From SPCO01 sp964427285 (lineage in GTDB: Bacteria > Chloroflexota > Limnocylindria > Limnocylindrales > CSP1-4), in assembly GCA_964427285.1 (NCBI GenBank), contig CAYRTS010000017.1, positions 1 to 50,926 on the forward strand: a DNA stretch of 50,926 bases, written 5' to 3'. The position numbers were made by a program, and so were the translations under genes. Positions 7,857 to 16,861 of the stretch are shown here, piece after piece; the first letter of the stretch is position 1, and the number at the start of each line of letters is the position of its first letter. The notes under the pieces are model-generated. The model saw only the letters and a program-made list of their open reading frames with translations. It searched no databases and was not told the DNA's origin.

Positions 7857-9218
7857 GTGAGCGGCTGGACCCATGGTGCCGGACCCTCCCTCCGGCGTCG
7901 TCGTCCCCGCCGTCCGTTCATCTCCGTCCTGCTGCTTCTCCCACTGGTGGTCGGTTCGTTTGGGGCGCCCGGCTCGGCCCCAACCGCATACGGCGATGAA
8001 CTCAGCGAGGCCCGCGCCCGCCAGGAGCGCCTGAAGAAGGACGTTGTGGCCCAGGCGGCGCAGGTGGCACGTCTCCAGCGACTCCAGGCCGGCGTGTCGG
8101 CCGAAATCAGCGCAACGACACGCGAACTGCGGGCAATCAATGCCGATATTCGTTCGGTCCGCAAACAGATCAACGCCATCAACACCCGGATCAAGACCGT
8201 CCAGGGCGAGTACGACCTCCTGGTTGGGCAGGTTGCCGACCTCGACGCGGAGCTCGCGAACCTCGAGATCCGCGAGGCGGCCAAGCGGACGGAACTGTCC
8301 GGGCGCCAGGCGATCCTCGCCGAACGGATTCGGAGCGCCTATGACAGTGACCGGACCTCGGTCCTCGAGTCCTTCCTGTCCAGCGGGACCTTCACCGACG
8401 TGCTGGTGGAGATGAGCTACGTTGTCGATGTCGCCGAGCAGGACAAGGCGCTCGCGACCCGCATCGCCACCGATCGCGCGACGCTTGCCGAGATTCAACA
8501 GGTGGTCTCCGACACGCGCGACCAGACCAACGCGTTGCGCCAGGCGACGGCAGCCCGCAAGCGCGAGCTCGACCGAAGCCTGGCGGACCTCAAGGTCACC
8601 AAGGCTGCGCTCGCCGATCTCGAGAAGCGAACCGCTGCCGAACTGGCCATCCAGCGCGCTGCGTTTGCCGATGCGTCCCGGGACACCGCCGAAGCCCGAA
8701 CCGCCCTAGCCAAGGCACAGGCTTCGCAGAAGCGCCTCCAGAACCGGATCGCCGAATTGATCCGGCGACGCGCGTCAGAGGGTCGCATCCCATCTGTCTA
8801 CAACGGATCCCTCGCCTGGCCGATGGGCGGGACGGTCACCCAGAACTTTGGCTGCACCGGGTTTCGCTGGGAGCCGCGAGTTGGACGCTGCGCGCACTTC
8901 CATCGCGGGATCGACATCGTGGCGCCGGTGGGCACGCCGGTCCGGGCCTCCGGCAAGGGCACCGTTGTCTACATCGGCTGGAACTACGCCGACGGCTACG
9001 ACCCGGCCTGGATCGTCGTGATCGCCCATAGCGCACAGCTGCAGACCTGGTACGCGCACATGTTGCCCCGTCGCCCGGGCGGCATCCGGGCCGGGAGCCA
9101 GGTCGAGGCCGGCCAGATCATCGGCTATGAGGGCAATACCGGACGATCGACCGGGGCGCACCTGCACTGGGCCGTGGTCTACAAGGGCAACTTCACCAAT
9201 CCGCGACTCTTCCTGTAA
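7857..9218 (+). CDS. Secreted murein hydrolase activator, coiled coil plus M23 (LytM) peptidase
   Basis: Protein of 453 aa in the EnvC/PcsB-like architecture. An Arg-rich n-region and hydrophobic core at about residues 14-40 form a signal peptide. A long coiled coil runs from about 45 to 310 (DLDAELANLEIREAAKR and similar). The M23 domain follows, with HxxxD at His349-Asp353 and HLH at His435-His437, so the zinc site is complete and the enzyme is likely active. It would cleave peptidoglycan cross-bridges during division. GTG at 7857 is chosen because it precedes the signal peptide by a normal distance; longer starts back to 7641 are possible. Confidence 0.88.
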   Translation: MSGWTHGAGPSLRRRRPRRPFISVLLLLPLVVGSFGAPGSAPTAYGDELSEARARQERLKKDVVAQAAQVARLQRLQAGVSAEISATTRELRAINADIRSVRKQINAINTRIKTVQGEYDLLVGQVADLDAELANLEIREAAKRTELSGRQAILAERIRSAYDSDRTSVLESFLSSGTFTDVLVEMSYVVDVAEQDKALATRIATDRATLAEIQQVVSDTRDQTNALRQATAARKRELDRSLADLKVTKAALADLEKRTAAELAIQRAAFADASRDTAEARTALAKAQASQKRLQNRIAELIRRRASEGRIPSVYNGSLAWPMGGTVTQNFGCTGFRWEPRVGRCAHFHRGIDIVAPVGTPVRASGKGTVVYIGWNYADGYDPAWIVVIAHSAQLQTWYAHMLPRRPGGIRAGSQVEAGQIIGYEGNTGRSTGAHLHWAVVYKGNFTNPRLFL

Positions 9219-9261
9219 CCAACGGCAAGACAGCGTTGATGAATGCCCGAATCCTGCGTGC

Positions 9262-9267
9262 TAGGAT
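9262..9267 (+). promoter_or_regulatory. -10 element TAGGAT of glgC (leaderless)
   Basis: TAGGAT ends 6 nt before GTG 9274, and no ribosome site is present. Confidence 0.6.
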
Positions 9268-9273
9268 GCCGGC

Positions 9274-10641
9274 GTGAAGCGGACGATGGCGGTCATCCTC
9301 GCTGGTGGTGAGGGCGAGCGCCTGTCGATCCTGTCGCAGGAGCGGGCCAAGCCGGCCGTTCCGTTTGGCGGCAAGTACCGGATCATCGACTTCACCCTGT
9401 CGAACTGCGTCAACTCCGGGATCGATGACGTCGTCGTCCTGACCCAGTACAACCCGCGATCGCTCAACGATCACATCGGCCTCGGTCGTCCATGGGACCT
9501 GGATCGCAACACCGGTGGGGTCAAGCTCCTCCAGCCATATATCGCCCGGGGACGGGTTGCCGAGTGGTACCGCGGAACCGCGGACGCCGTGCTGCGCAAT
9601 CTCAACGTGATCGAGCACACGCCGGGCGACACCGTTCTGGTCCTGGCCGGTGACCACATCTACAAGATGGATTACCAGCCGTTCGTGGCGGCCCACCGCC
9701 GCCGCCGGGCGGACGTCACGATCGCCGTCCGGCGGGTGCCCCTGGCCGAGGCTTCACGCATGGGGATCCTTGCGCTCGACGAGCACGACCGCGTGGTCGA
9801 ATGGCAGGAGAAGCCCAAGCAGCCAAAGAGCGACCTCGCCTCGATGGGCGTGTACGTGTTCTCCAAGCGGACCCTGCGCCGCTGGCTGACCGAGGATCGG
9901 GTGGACTTCGGGGCAAACGTGATCCCGGCGATGCTCGAGGCGGGCGCCCGGGTGTACGGCTACCGCTACAACGGCTACTGGCAGGATGTCGGGACGATCC
10001 AGTCCTACTGGGAGGCCAACATGGCGCTCCTCGACGACGATCCCGGGCTGGATCTGTACGACAAGGAATGGGTCATCCACACGCGGTCCGAGGAGCGCGC
10101 CCCAGCCAAGATCGGCCCAACGGCGCAGGTCCATCGAAGCCTGATCAGCCACGGCTGCGTGATCGCGGGGACGGTCGTCAACTCGGTGCTGTCGCCCGGT
10201 GTCCACGTCGAGATGGGGGCGGTCGTACGCGATTCGATCGTCATGTTCGACTCGGTCATTCGGTCCGGTTCCGTCGTGGATCGCGCGATCCTGGACAAGG
10301 AGGTCGTCGTCGGGCAGGGCTCGATCGTTGGCGACGGCCCGCACGACGACCGTCCGAACAAGCAGGAGCCCAACCGCCTGAACAGCGGGATCACCGTGGT
10401 GGGCAAGCGTGCGGTGGTTCCCCGCGGTGGTCGGATCGGGCGCAATGTCAAGGTTGCCGCAGGCGTACGCGTGGGCGACTTTTCGAGTCGGGTTGTCCGC
10501 AGCGGGGAATCCGTGGACATCACCTTGGGCAAGCCCGGCAGCCAGGGCAACCGGGCCGGACTCCAGGCGATCGAGGGCACCACCGGACAGTCCGTCTCGA
10601 TCGGTGGGTTGAAAGCGAGCCGAGGTTTTCGCCTGGGTTAG
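9274..10641 (+). CDS. glgC: Glucose-1-phosphate adenylyltransferase (ADP-glucose pyrophosphorylase)
   Basis: Enzyme of 455 aa making ADP-glucose from glucose-1-phosphate and ATP for glycogen synthesis. The N-terminal nucleotidyltransferase signature reads LAGGEGERLSILSQERAKPA followed by VPFGGKYRIIDF. The AWYRGTADAV-like segment appears as EWYRGTADAV, and AGDHIYKMDY carries the metal Asp. The C-terminal left-handed beta-helix is seen as hexapeptide-like repeats (about residues 285-430). No other glg gene lies nearby. The stop codon falls inside a 17-bp tandem repeat. Confidence 0.95.
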   Translation: MKRTMAVILAGGEGERLSILSQERAKPAVPFGGKYRIIDFTLSNCVNSGIDDVVVLTQYNPRSLNDHIGLGRPWDLDRNTGGVKLLQPYIARGRVAEWYRGTADAVLRNLNVIEHTPGDTVLVLAGDHIYKMDYQPFVAAHRRRRADVTIAVRRVPLAEASRMGILALDEHDRVVEWQEKPKQPKSDLASMGVYVFSKRTLRRWLTEDRVDFGANVIPAMLEAGARVYGYRYNGYWQDVGTIQSYWEANMALLDDDPGLDLYDKEWVIHTRSEERAPAKIGPTAQVHRSLISHGCVIAGTVVNSVLSPGVHVEMGAVVRDSIVMFDSVIRSGSVVDRAILDKEVVVGQGSIVGDGPHDDRPNKQEPNRLNSGITVVGKRAVVPRGGRIGRNVKVAAGVRVGDFSSRVVRSGESVDITLGKPGSQGNRAGLQAIEGTTGQSVSIGGLKASRGFRLG

Positions 10642-10682
10642 ACCGGCAAGTGGGTTAGACCGGCAAATGGGTAAGACGGGCT
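10634..10682. repeat. 17-bp tandem repeat across the glgC stop
   Basis: Two near-identical copies of tgggttagaccggcaag lie at 10634-10650 and 10651-10667, and a diverged third copy runs on from 10668. The first copy contains the glgC stop codon, and the third runs into the -10 of the next gene. Confidence 0.8.
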
Positions 10683-10687
10683 AGACT
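10682..10687 (+). promoter_or_regulatory. -10 element TAGACT of the YbjN-like operon
   Basis: TAGACT ends 9 nt before ATG 10697, the longest spacing among the leaderless candidates here. The hexamer arises at the end of the 17-bp tandem repeat. Confidence 0.5.
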
Positions 10688-10696
10688 GCCCGGGCC

Positions 10697-11296
10697 ATGT
10701 CACCCGCCGATCCTGGCGCCTCAGCCGCGCCCCCGGGCCCGGTTCCGCCTGCGATCACGGCCCCCCGGCCGGACGATGTCGAGGACTGGTTCTCCGAACT
10801 GGGCCTGACGCCATTTGAACGAGCCGATCGAGACGGGATCTCCAGCTGGGATCTGGTCGTGGACGGGCGCCGACGGTTCGATCTGCGCGTGACCGTGATC
10901 CTCGATCCGGATCTTGCCCTGATCTGCTGGGCACACTACGCACCGCCGATCGGTGACATGTTCCGCAAGTCCTACCGTCGGCTCCTGCGCTGGAACGACG
11001 AGTTCCCGTTCGCCAAGTTTTCGGTGGGCCAGGACGAGCGCCCGTTGTTGGCGGTGGAGGTGCCGATCGGCGCCGCCAGCGCCGATCAACTCGGGCTGGC
11101 GCTGGCGCGGATCCTGGGGATCGCGGACCGCCTTCTCGAAGAGTCCAAGGACTGGCTCTGGCTGGGGGGCCGGATGCCGGACCACGCCGGGCGGTCGTCG
11201 GCCAACGAGCCGCTACTCGATCGGTATGCCGCCCGCCTGCCGGAACTGCTTGAGGCCCCCGAGCCTCCTCGATTGCCGGACGTCGCGGAGGCATGA
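10697..11296 (+). CDS. YbjN domain-containing protein
   Basis: Cytosolic protein of 199 aa. After a Pro/Ala-rich start (residues 1-25), residues 28-160 match the YbjN / type III chaperone-like fold: alternating beta strands, the LICWAHYAPP strand, the FRKSYRRLLRWNDEF helix and an LGLALARILGIADRLL helix. Family members are thought to act as protein-binding or chaperone-like factors, and no specific partner is known here. Its TGA overlaps the ATG of the next gene (ATGA), so it is translated together with the membrane peptidase, a possible client. Confidence 0.78.
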   Translation: MSPADPGASAAPPGPVPPAITAPRPDDVEDWFSELGLTPFERADRDGISSWDLVVDGRRRFDLRVTVILDPDLALICWAHYAPPIGDMFRKSYRRLLRWNDEFPFAKFSVGQDERPLLAVEVPIGAASADQLGLALARILGIADRLLEESKDWLWLGGRMPDHAGRSSANEPLLDRYAARLPELLEAPEPPRLPDVAEA

Positions 11297-13589
11297 TCGC
11301 GCCGCGGCTCGGGTCGATCCGCCGGGGCGCCGGCCTCGGACTGGCCGCGGCCCTTGCCCTGGGGCTGCTAGCCGCGCCTGCCATCGCGCCGGCGGTTCGT
11401 GCTGCCGAGCCCGACCTGACCATCGTTACTACCGCCCGCTACGACGTCCAGCCCGGACAGCATCGGGTGCGGGTCAACCTCACCATGGCCCTGACCAACA
11501 CTCTGCGCGACACCGTGACGAAGCGCTACTACTTCGACCGCGCGTTTCTGTCCGTGCTGCCGGACACGTCGGGGTTCAGGCTCAGCTGGGAGGGCGGCGG
11601 CACCCCTGCGGTCCACGTCTCCAAGCGGACCGACGACTACACCCTCCTTCGCCTGGACCTTGGCGAGCGTCTGTTCAGTGGCCAGTCGGCAACCTACAAC
11701 CTGCGCTTCGATCTCGTCGATCCCGGGGGTGACCCAACGCGCGAGGTTCGGATCGGCGAAGCGCTCGTCGCCTTTCCGGTCTGGGCATTCGCGACCGATG
11801 GCACGCCGGGCAGCACGGTCAAGGTCGTATTTCCGGCGGGCTTCGAGGTCCGTGCGCAAACGGGCGAGATCCCGGAGCAAACAATCATCGCCGACGGGCG
11901 CGTGGTCCTTCAGACGGGCAGGATCGACAAGCCGCTCACGTACTTCGTGTACCTGGTCGGTGACCGCCCGGGCGCCTACATCGAGCGCGTCGACAGCATC
12001 GTCGTCGACGGTGAGCCGGTCGCCGTCACGATTCGCGCCTGGCCCGACGATCCGGATTGGGCCGAGCGGGTGGGCAGCCTGATGCGCCGGGCGCTCCCGG
12101 TCCTGAGCGCGGAGATCGGCCTTGGCTGGCCTCGCGACGGCGGCCTCGTCGTCCAGGAGGCCGCGAGCCGCTCCACCGGTGGCTACGCTGGGTTGTTCGA
12201 TCCGAAGGAAGGTCGCGTGGAGGTGGCCTGGTACGCGGGGGACTTCGTCGTCCTGCACGAAGCGGCGCATGCCTGGTTCAACGGATCGCTCCTGGCGGAC
12301 CGCTGGGCGAGCGAGGGCTTCGCCTCGTACTACGGACTCGAGGCGGCCGCGCAGCTTGGGGTCGCCGCCAGCGGCGACATCCTGACCGCGGAGCTCCAGA
12401 AGGCGCGAATCCCGCTCAATGCCTGGGGTCCGGTGGGCCGGGAGGCGACCGCCACCGAGGACTACGCCTACGCCGCGACNNNNNNNNNNNNNNNNNNNNN
12501 NNNNNNNNNNNNNNNNNNNNNNNNNNNNNNNNNNNNNNNNNNNNNNNNNNNNNNNNNNNNNNNNNNNNNNNNNNNNNNNGGGGTCCGGTGGGCCGGGAGG
12601 CGACCGCCACCGAGGACTACGCCTACGCCGCGACCCTGTCGCTCGCGCAGGCGATCGCCACGCGCGCCGGTCCCGAAGTGCTGCGGGCGGTCTGGGCAGA
12701 CGCGGCAGCCCGGATCGGCGCCTACCAGCCGCCGGACGCTGGAACCGCGGCGGCTGGGGCAACGGCGGCGCCCGAGCGCGTCGATCGGCCGCCGGATTGG
12801 CGCGGCCTGCTGGACCTGCTGGAGACCTACGACCCCGACAGATACGACGACCTGTGGCGTTTCTGGGTCGTCCGCGATTCAGACAAGCCGCTGCTACTTG
12901 CCCGCGACTCGGCTCGGCGCGAGTACGAGGACCTCGTAGTGGCCGCCGCCGACTGGCAGCTTCCGATGTCCGTGCGCGAAGCCCTGCGCGCGTGGCAGTT
13001 CGAGCAGGCAAATCAGCTGTTCGCTCGAGCGCATCGGATCCTTGACCAACGTCAGGCGATCGCGGCTGCTGCGGCGGCGGCGGGCCTCACCCCACCACTG
13101 AGCCTGCGCGAGGCCTTCGAGTTGCCCGATGCGTTCGCGGCGGCAGATCGAGAGGCGACGGCCGAGCTCGAGGCGATCGCCACCTATGTCGAAGCGGCGG
13201 CAACCCGTCCAGGCGAACCAAACCCATTCCAGATCATGGGCCTGTGGGGCACCACTCCCGTAGCCGACCTTGACACGGCGCGCGTTCGCTTCGCGATCGC
13301 GGACCTCGTGGGGTCGAGCCATGCAGCGCGCGCGGCCGCGTTTGCCTGGACCAGCGCGGAGGACGTTGGGCGCGGCCGATTCATCAGCATCGTGGCCCTG
13401 ACCCTGGCCCTGGTCATCGCGATGGTCCTGGTCGCAGGCTGGCTGCGTGCCCGTCGGCGACGGCGCAGACGGTTCGGGGCACGCTGGGTGGGACCCGCCT
13501 CCTACGGTACACTCGCCGCCACCCTGGAGCCGCCCTCACCACCGATGGTCGCGGACGACGGGGAGAGCGGAGCGGACCTGCGTCGATGA
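11293..13589 (+). CDS. Membrane-anchored gluzincin (M1/MA-clan peptidase-like), interrupted by an assembly gap
   Basis: Secreted, membrane-tethered zinc-peptidase-like protein. A signal peptide spans residues 1-35, a beta-rich N-terminal region follows, then HEAAH at His322-His326 with a downstream SEGF glutamate (about Glu341). The spacing is 14 residues rather than the 18 typical of M1. A C-terminal membrane segment (FISIVALTLALVIAMVLVAGW) precedes an Arg-rich cytoplasmic tail. The apparent frame change comes from the 100-N gap: collapsing the duplicated 55 bp gives one 713-aa frame. It overlaps the YbjN gene upstream and the phosphoribosyltransferase downstream, each by ATGA. Confidence 0.82.
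12425..12634. repeat. 55-bp exact duplication flanking the N gap
   Basis: The 55 bases at 12425-12479 and 12580-12634 are identical, and the N run sits exactly between them. This is the signature of two contig ends that overlap by a k-mer length but were scaffolded apart. Confidence 0.95.
12480..12579. other. Assembly gap of 100 N
   Basis: Exactly 100 unknown bases, a conventional placeholder length. Removing the gap and one 55-bp copy restores the reading frame, so probably no sequence is missing. Confidence 0.98.
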
Positions 13590-14614
13590 GCCTCACGCGG
13601 ATGCGTCCATCCAACGAAATCCTGTCGGGCGACTCGGCCGACGTCTATTTCATCCGTGCCGAGACGATCCTGGCCAAGGAAGGCCTGGATCCGATGGTGG
13701 TTATGGAGGTCTTCAGTCGCCAGGCAGGTGTCCTGTGCGGCGTGGATGAGGCGCGCAACCTGCTCGGCCATGTCCTGGCAACGGCAGCGCCGGCCGAGGC
13801 GCAGCTGGAGGCGCTAGCCGATGGTGACCAGATCGCTCCCAAGGAGATCGTGCTGCGGATCCGCGCACGATATCGCCAGTTCGGCCTGTACGAAACGGCC
13901 GTCCTGGGGATGCTCGCGCAGTCCACGGGCTGGGCGACCGCCGCGCGAGCCTGTGTCGAGGCGGCTGCGCCGTCCCCGGTGATCAGCTTCGGGGCTCGCC
14001 ACATCCACCCGGACATCGCCGACGTGCTCGACTATGCCGCCATCGTGGGCGGCTGCGTCGGCGCCTCAACCCCGGCGGGAGCGCGTCTCGCGGGTCTGGC
14101 CCCGACGGGCACGATGCCGCATTCGCTGGTGCTCATCTTCGGCGACACGGTGGACGCGGCCCTCGCCTTCGATCGCCACGTGGAGCCGGATGTGCCGCGA
14201 ATTGTTTTGGTCGATACCTTCAAGGATGAGGCGGAGGAGGCGCTCCGGGTCGCCATGGCGCTCGGTGATCGGCTCTACGGGGTACGTCTGGACACGCCCT
14301 CGGAGCGCGGTCGGGTCACGCCGGGCCTGGTGCATGAGGTCAGGGCTCGGCTGGACCAGGCCGGTTTCGGGCACGTCAAGATCACGGTGTCCGGCGGCCT
14401 CACTCCGGACCGGATCGCGTTCTTCAAGGAAACCGGTGCGCCGGTCGATTCGTATGCGGTCGGGTCGCACATCAGCGGTGCGTCACCCATCGATTTCACG
14501 GGCGATATCAAGGAGATCGACGGTCGTCCGATCGCCAAGCGCGGCCGGATCCCCGGTTTGACCGATTCGCCGCGGTTGCGGCCCGTTGACCTGGCGGTCT
14601 ACCGGGAGGGGTAG
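13586..14614 (+). CDS. Nicotinate phosphoribosyltransferase
   Basis: Enzyme of 342 aa joining nicotinate to PRPP to give nicotinate mononucleotide for NAD salvage. It has the compact form of the family. The signature segments include DVYFIRAETIL near the start, the SFGARHIHP motif with the active-site His, the TGTMPHSLVL segment, VDTFKDE and VSGGLTPDRI in the phosphate-binding barrel end, and SYAVGSHI. The ATG at 13586 overlaps the TGA of the gluzincin gene. A perfect 20-bp palindrome follows 15 bp after the stop. Confidence 0.92.
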   Translation: MSLTRMRPSNEILSGDSADVYFIRAETILAKEGLDPMVVMEVFSRQAGVLCGVDEARNLLGHVLATAAPAEAQLEALADGDQIAPKEIVLRIRARYRQFGLYETAVLGMLAQSTGWATAARACVEAAAPSPVISFGARHIHPDIADVLDYAAIVGGCVGASTPAGARLAGLAPTGTMPHSLVLIFGDTVDAALAFDRHVEPDVPRIVLVDTFKDEAEEALRVAMALGDRLYGVRLDTPSERGRVTPGLVHEVRARLDQAGFGHVKITVSGGLTPDRIAFFKETGAPVDSYAVGSHISGASPIDFTGDIKEIDGRPIAKRGRIPGLTDSPRLRPVDLAVYREG

Positions 14615-14629
14615 GACACGCGGCTGATG

Positions 14630-14649
14630 CGCGTCGCGGCCGCGACGCG
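14630..14649. terminator. 20-bp perfect GC palindrome between convergent genes
   Basis: CGCGTCGCGGCCGCGACGCG is self-complementary over 20 bases and lies downstream of the phosphoribosyltransferase stop. It could act as a hairpin terminator, but it has no unpaired loop in the duplex and no T run, so a protein-binding site is an alternative. Confidence 0.35.
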
Positions 14650-14854
14650 TCGAGGAGTTGACCCACCCGGTACTTCCCACTACCGCTTTCGGCACGAATG
14701 AAGGTGGTCCGCTTGCAGATCCGACACTTCTTGTCGATTTCTGGCAGGACCACGAGGGGTTCATCCAGAATCCGGTACTGGCAGGCGGGGAGGGCCCGGG
14801 ACGGCTTGAGCGGGCGCCGCCTGTCGCATCTTCACCTGGGAACGTTGGTTTGGG

Positions 14855-15475
14855 CTATCGGTCGGCTCGCTCGCGGCCGAGCCAGAGCAGCGCCACGAGC
14901 GACTTGGCGTCCAGGAACTCGCCTCGCTCAGCGGCCAACACGGCCGCATCCACGGACATGCGGACGAGCAGGAGATGCTCATCTTCGTCGTGCCCAAGGC
15001 GTTCGTCCTCGGGCGCGGCGGCTAGATCCGTGGCGAAATACAGGTGCATCAGCTCCGAGGTGAAGCCGGGCGCCGTATAGAACTGCGCGACCTTCCGCCA
15101 CGACGCGGCGCGCATGCCGGTCTCCTCCTCCAGCTCGCGGCGGGCGGCGAGGTCCGGGTCTTCCACGCCGCCGTCCGCGGAGGTGTCGAGCGTGCCGGCC
15201 GGGATCTCGAGCAAGACGGCGCCCACGGCACTGCGGTATTGGCGGACGAGGAGCACGTGATCCTCGTCGTCGATCGCGAGGATCGCAACCGCGCCTGGAT
15301 GACCGGCGATCTCGCGGGTGCCGCGCGAACCGTCGGCGCGTTCAATGGTGTCAATCCGGAATGTCAGGTAGCGGCCGCGATGGAGGACGTGCGACTCGAC
15401 GACCCGCTCGATGAGATCGGTCCGGGAGGGATCGTCCGGGGCCGGGGCATCCCCTGAGGCTGGACCGTCGCTCAA
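14855..15475 (-). CDS. Nudix hydrolase, ADP-ribose pyrophosphatase type
   Basis: Hydrolase of 206 aa. VESHVLHRGRYLTF and VRQYRSAVGAVLLEIPAGTLD are typical of ADP-ribose pyrophosphatases, and the Nudix box continues to RRELEEETGM. The first Gly of the consensus box is replaced by Ser in a slightly lengthened loop (TSADGGVEDPD), while the catalytic REL-EE-TG core is intact. The start is TTG at 15475, supported because it forms TTGA with the stop of the ABC ATPase, the same 4-nt coupling used throughout the window. About 240 bp separate its stop from the preceding convergent gene. Confidence 0.88.
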   Translation of the reverse strand: MSDGPASGDAPAPDDPSRTDLIERVVESHVLHRGRYLTFRIDTIERADGSRGTREIAGHPGAVAILAIDDEDHVLLVRQYRSAVGAVLLEIPAGTLDTSADGGVEDPDLAARRELEEETGMRAASWRKVAQFYTAPGFTSELMHLYFATDLAAAPEDERLGHDEDEHLLLVRMSVDAAVLAAERGEFLDAKSLVALLWLGRERADR

Positions 15476-16587
15476 ACGGCCACCAGGGCGTCAGGGGCAA
15501 GGGTCAGGCCGGACTCCCCATCGAACAGATGGAGCTTGTCGAGCGGCAGGACCAGGTTGACGATGTCGCCCGGGCGCACGCGATGGGCCGAGTCCACGAT
15601 GGCCACGACATCCTGGCCGGCCGCGTTGACGTGGAGCAGTTCCTCGTTGCCGAGGTACTCGACGACATCCGCCCGAGCCTGGAAGGAACCGGCGTTCGTC
15701 GTCGCCTCGCCGATGTCCAGGTGCTCCGGACGGAAGCCCGCGACCAGCGTCCGACCGGCCTTCGGCGCGGCCGCCTCGCGGTAGCGCGACGGCAGCGGGA
15801 TGGACCACTCGGCGGCGCCGACCAATCGGGCGCCATCGCCCGAGCCGTCCACGCGGACCTCAGTGAAGTTCATCGAGGGGCTGCCGATGAACCCGGCGAC
15901 GAAGTGGTTGATCGGTGTGTCGTAGAGCGCCTGCGGCGTCCCGACCTGCTGCAGGAGGCCGTCGTTCATGACCGCGATGCGCGTACCCATCGTCATCGCC
16001 TCCACCTGGTCATGGGTGACGTAGACAATCGTGGTCTTGAGTCGCTGATGGAGACGGGCGATCTCGGCTCGCGTCTGGACCCGCAGCTTGGCATCGAGGT
16101 TGGACAGCGGCTCGTCCATCAGGAAGACCGCCGGCTCGCGGACAATCGCCCGTCCCAGCGCGACGCGCTGGCGCTGGCCGCCGGAAAGCTCCTTGGGCTT
16201 TCGGTCGAGCAGCTTGCCGAGCTGGATCGTCTCGGCGGTCTCGTTGACCCGGCGTTCGATCTCCGCCTTGGGCACCTTGCGCAGCTTGAGCCCGAAGGCG
16301 AGATTCTCGCGGACCGACATGTGTGGGTAGAGCGCGTAGCTCTGGAAGACCATCGCGATGTCGCGATCCTTGGGCGGAACGTCGTTGACGACCTTGTCGC
16401 CGATCCAGAGGGTCCCGCTGGTGATCTCCTCCAGCCCGGCGATCATGCGCAGGCTGGTCGTCTTGCCGCAGCCTGATGGTCCGACCAGGACCATGAACTC
16501 GCCGTCACCGATCTCCAGGTTGAGATCCTTGACCGCCTGAACATCTCCGTAACGCTTGGAGACGTTCTCGAATGTGACCGTCGCCAT
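15472..16587 (-). CDS. MalK/UgpC/MsmX-type ABC transporter ATP-binding protein
   Basis: Sugar-type importer ATPase of 371 aa. Walker A is GPSGCGKTT, the Q-loop lies in VFQSYALYPHMSV, the signature is LSGGQRQRVALGRA, Walker B is AVFLMDEPLSNLDA and the H-loop is VTHDQ. The C-terminal TOBE/OB region follows from about residue 240 (NHFVAGFIGSPSMNF). No permease or binding-protein gene is near, so it may energise several remote transporters, as MsmX does. ATG at 16587 has AGGAGG 5 nt upstream (AGGAGGTCGCC), the strongest ribosome site in the window. Confidence 0.95.
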   Translation of the reverse strand: MATVTFENVSKRYGDVQAVKDLNLEIGDGEFMVLVGPSGCGKTTSLRMIAGLEEITSGTLWIGDKVVNDVPPKDRDIAMVFQSYALYPHMSVRENLAFGLKLRKVPKAEIERRVNETAETIQLGKLLDRKPKELSGGQRQRVALGRAIVREPAVFLMDEPLSNLDAKLRVQTRAEIARLHQRLKTTIVYVTHDQVEAMTMGTRIAVMNDGLLQQVGTPQALYDTPINHFVAGFIGSPSMNFTEVRVDGSGDGARLVGAAEWSIPLPSRYREAAAPKAGRTLVAGFRPEHLDIGEATTNAGSFQARADVVEYLGNEELLHVNAAGQDVVAIVDSAHRVRPGDIVNLVLPLDKLHLFDGESGLTLAPDALVAV

Positions 16588-16733
16588 GGCGACCTCCTGC
16601 CGTCCCGGCCGTCCATCGCGGGCCCTTGCATCCAGCCGCCGAAGCGGACGTGAACGGGCCCCGTACGAGGACTGCAGCGGTGTGCGGATGGTAGGCCGCG
16701 GGATGCGGGTGCGCAACCGTCGAGACGGGAGGT

Positions 16734-16809
16734 TGGGGTGGCCTATGGGTTTCGAACCCATAACCTTCGGAGCCACAATCCGATGCTCTGCCGTTGAGCT
16801 AAGGCCACC
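16734..16809 (-). tRNA. tRNA-His (anticodon GTG)
   Basis: The minus strand folds as a full cloverleaf: acceptor GTGGCCT with AGGCCAC, D stem GCTC/GAGC, anticodon stem TCGGA/TCCGA around loop TTGTGGC, variable AGGTT, and T stem ATGGG/CCCAT with loop TTCGAAA. The GTG anticodon reads His codons. The extra 5' G(-1) at 16809 opposite C73 confirms tRNA-His, and CCA is encoded (16736-16734). It precedes the MalK-type ATPase gene by 146 bp on the same strand with no obvious terminator between. Confidence 0.97.
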
Positions 16810-16861
16810 GAGGGGTGCTCGAGCGTGGCGATCCCACCACGCCGGCGGGCCGAGCGACCCA

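Noticed and set aside
11293..13589. Frameshifted pseudogene
   Set aside because: The frame change is caused by the 100-N placeholder. Collapsing the 55-bp duplicate restores one frame.
16588..16776. An N-terminal extension of the MalK-type ATPase
   Set aside because: The extension reads into the tRNA-His gene, and the ATG at 16587 has an excellent ribosome site.
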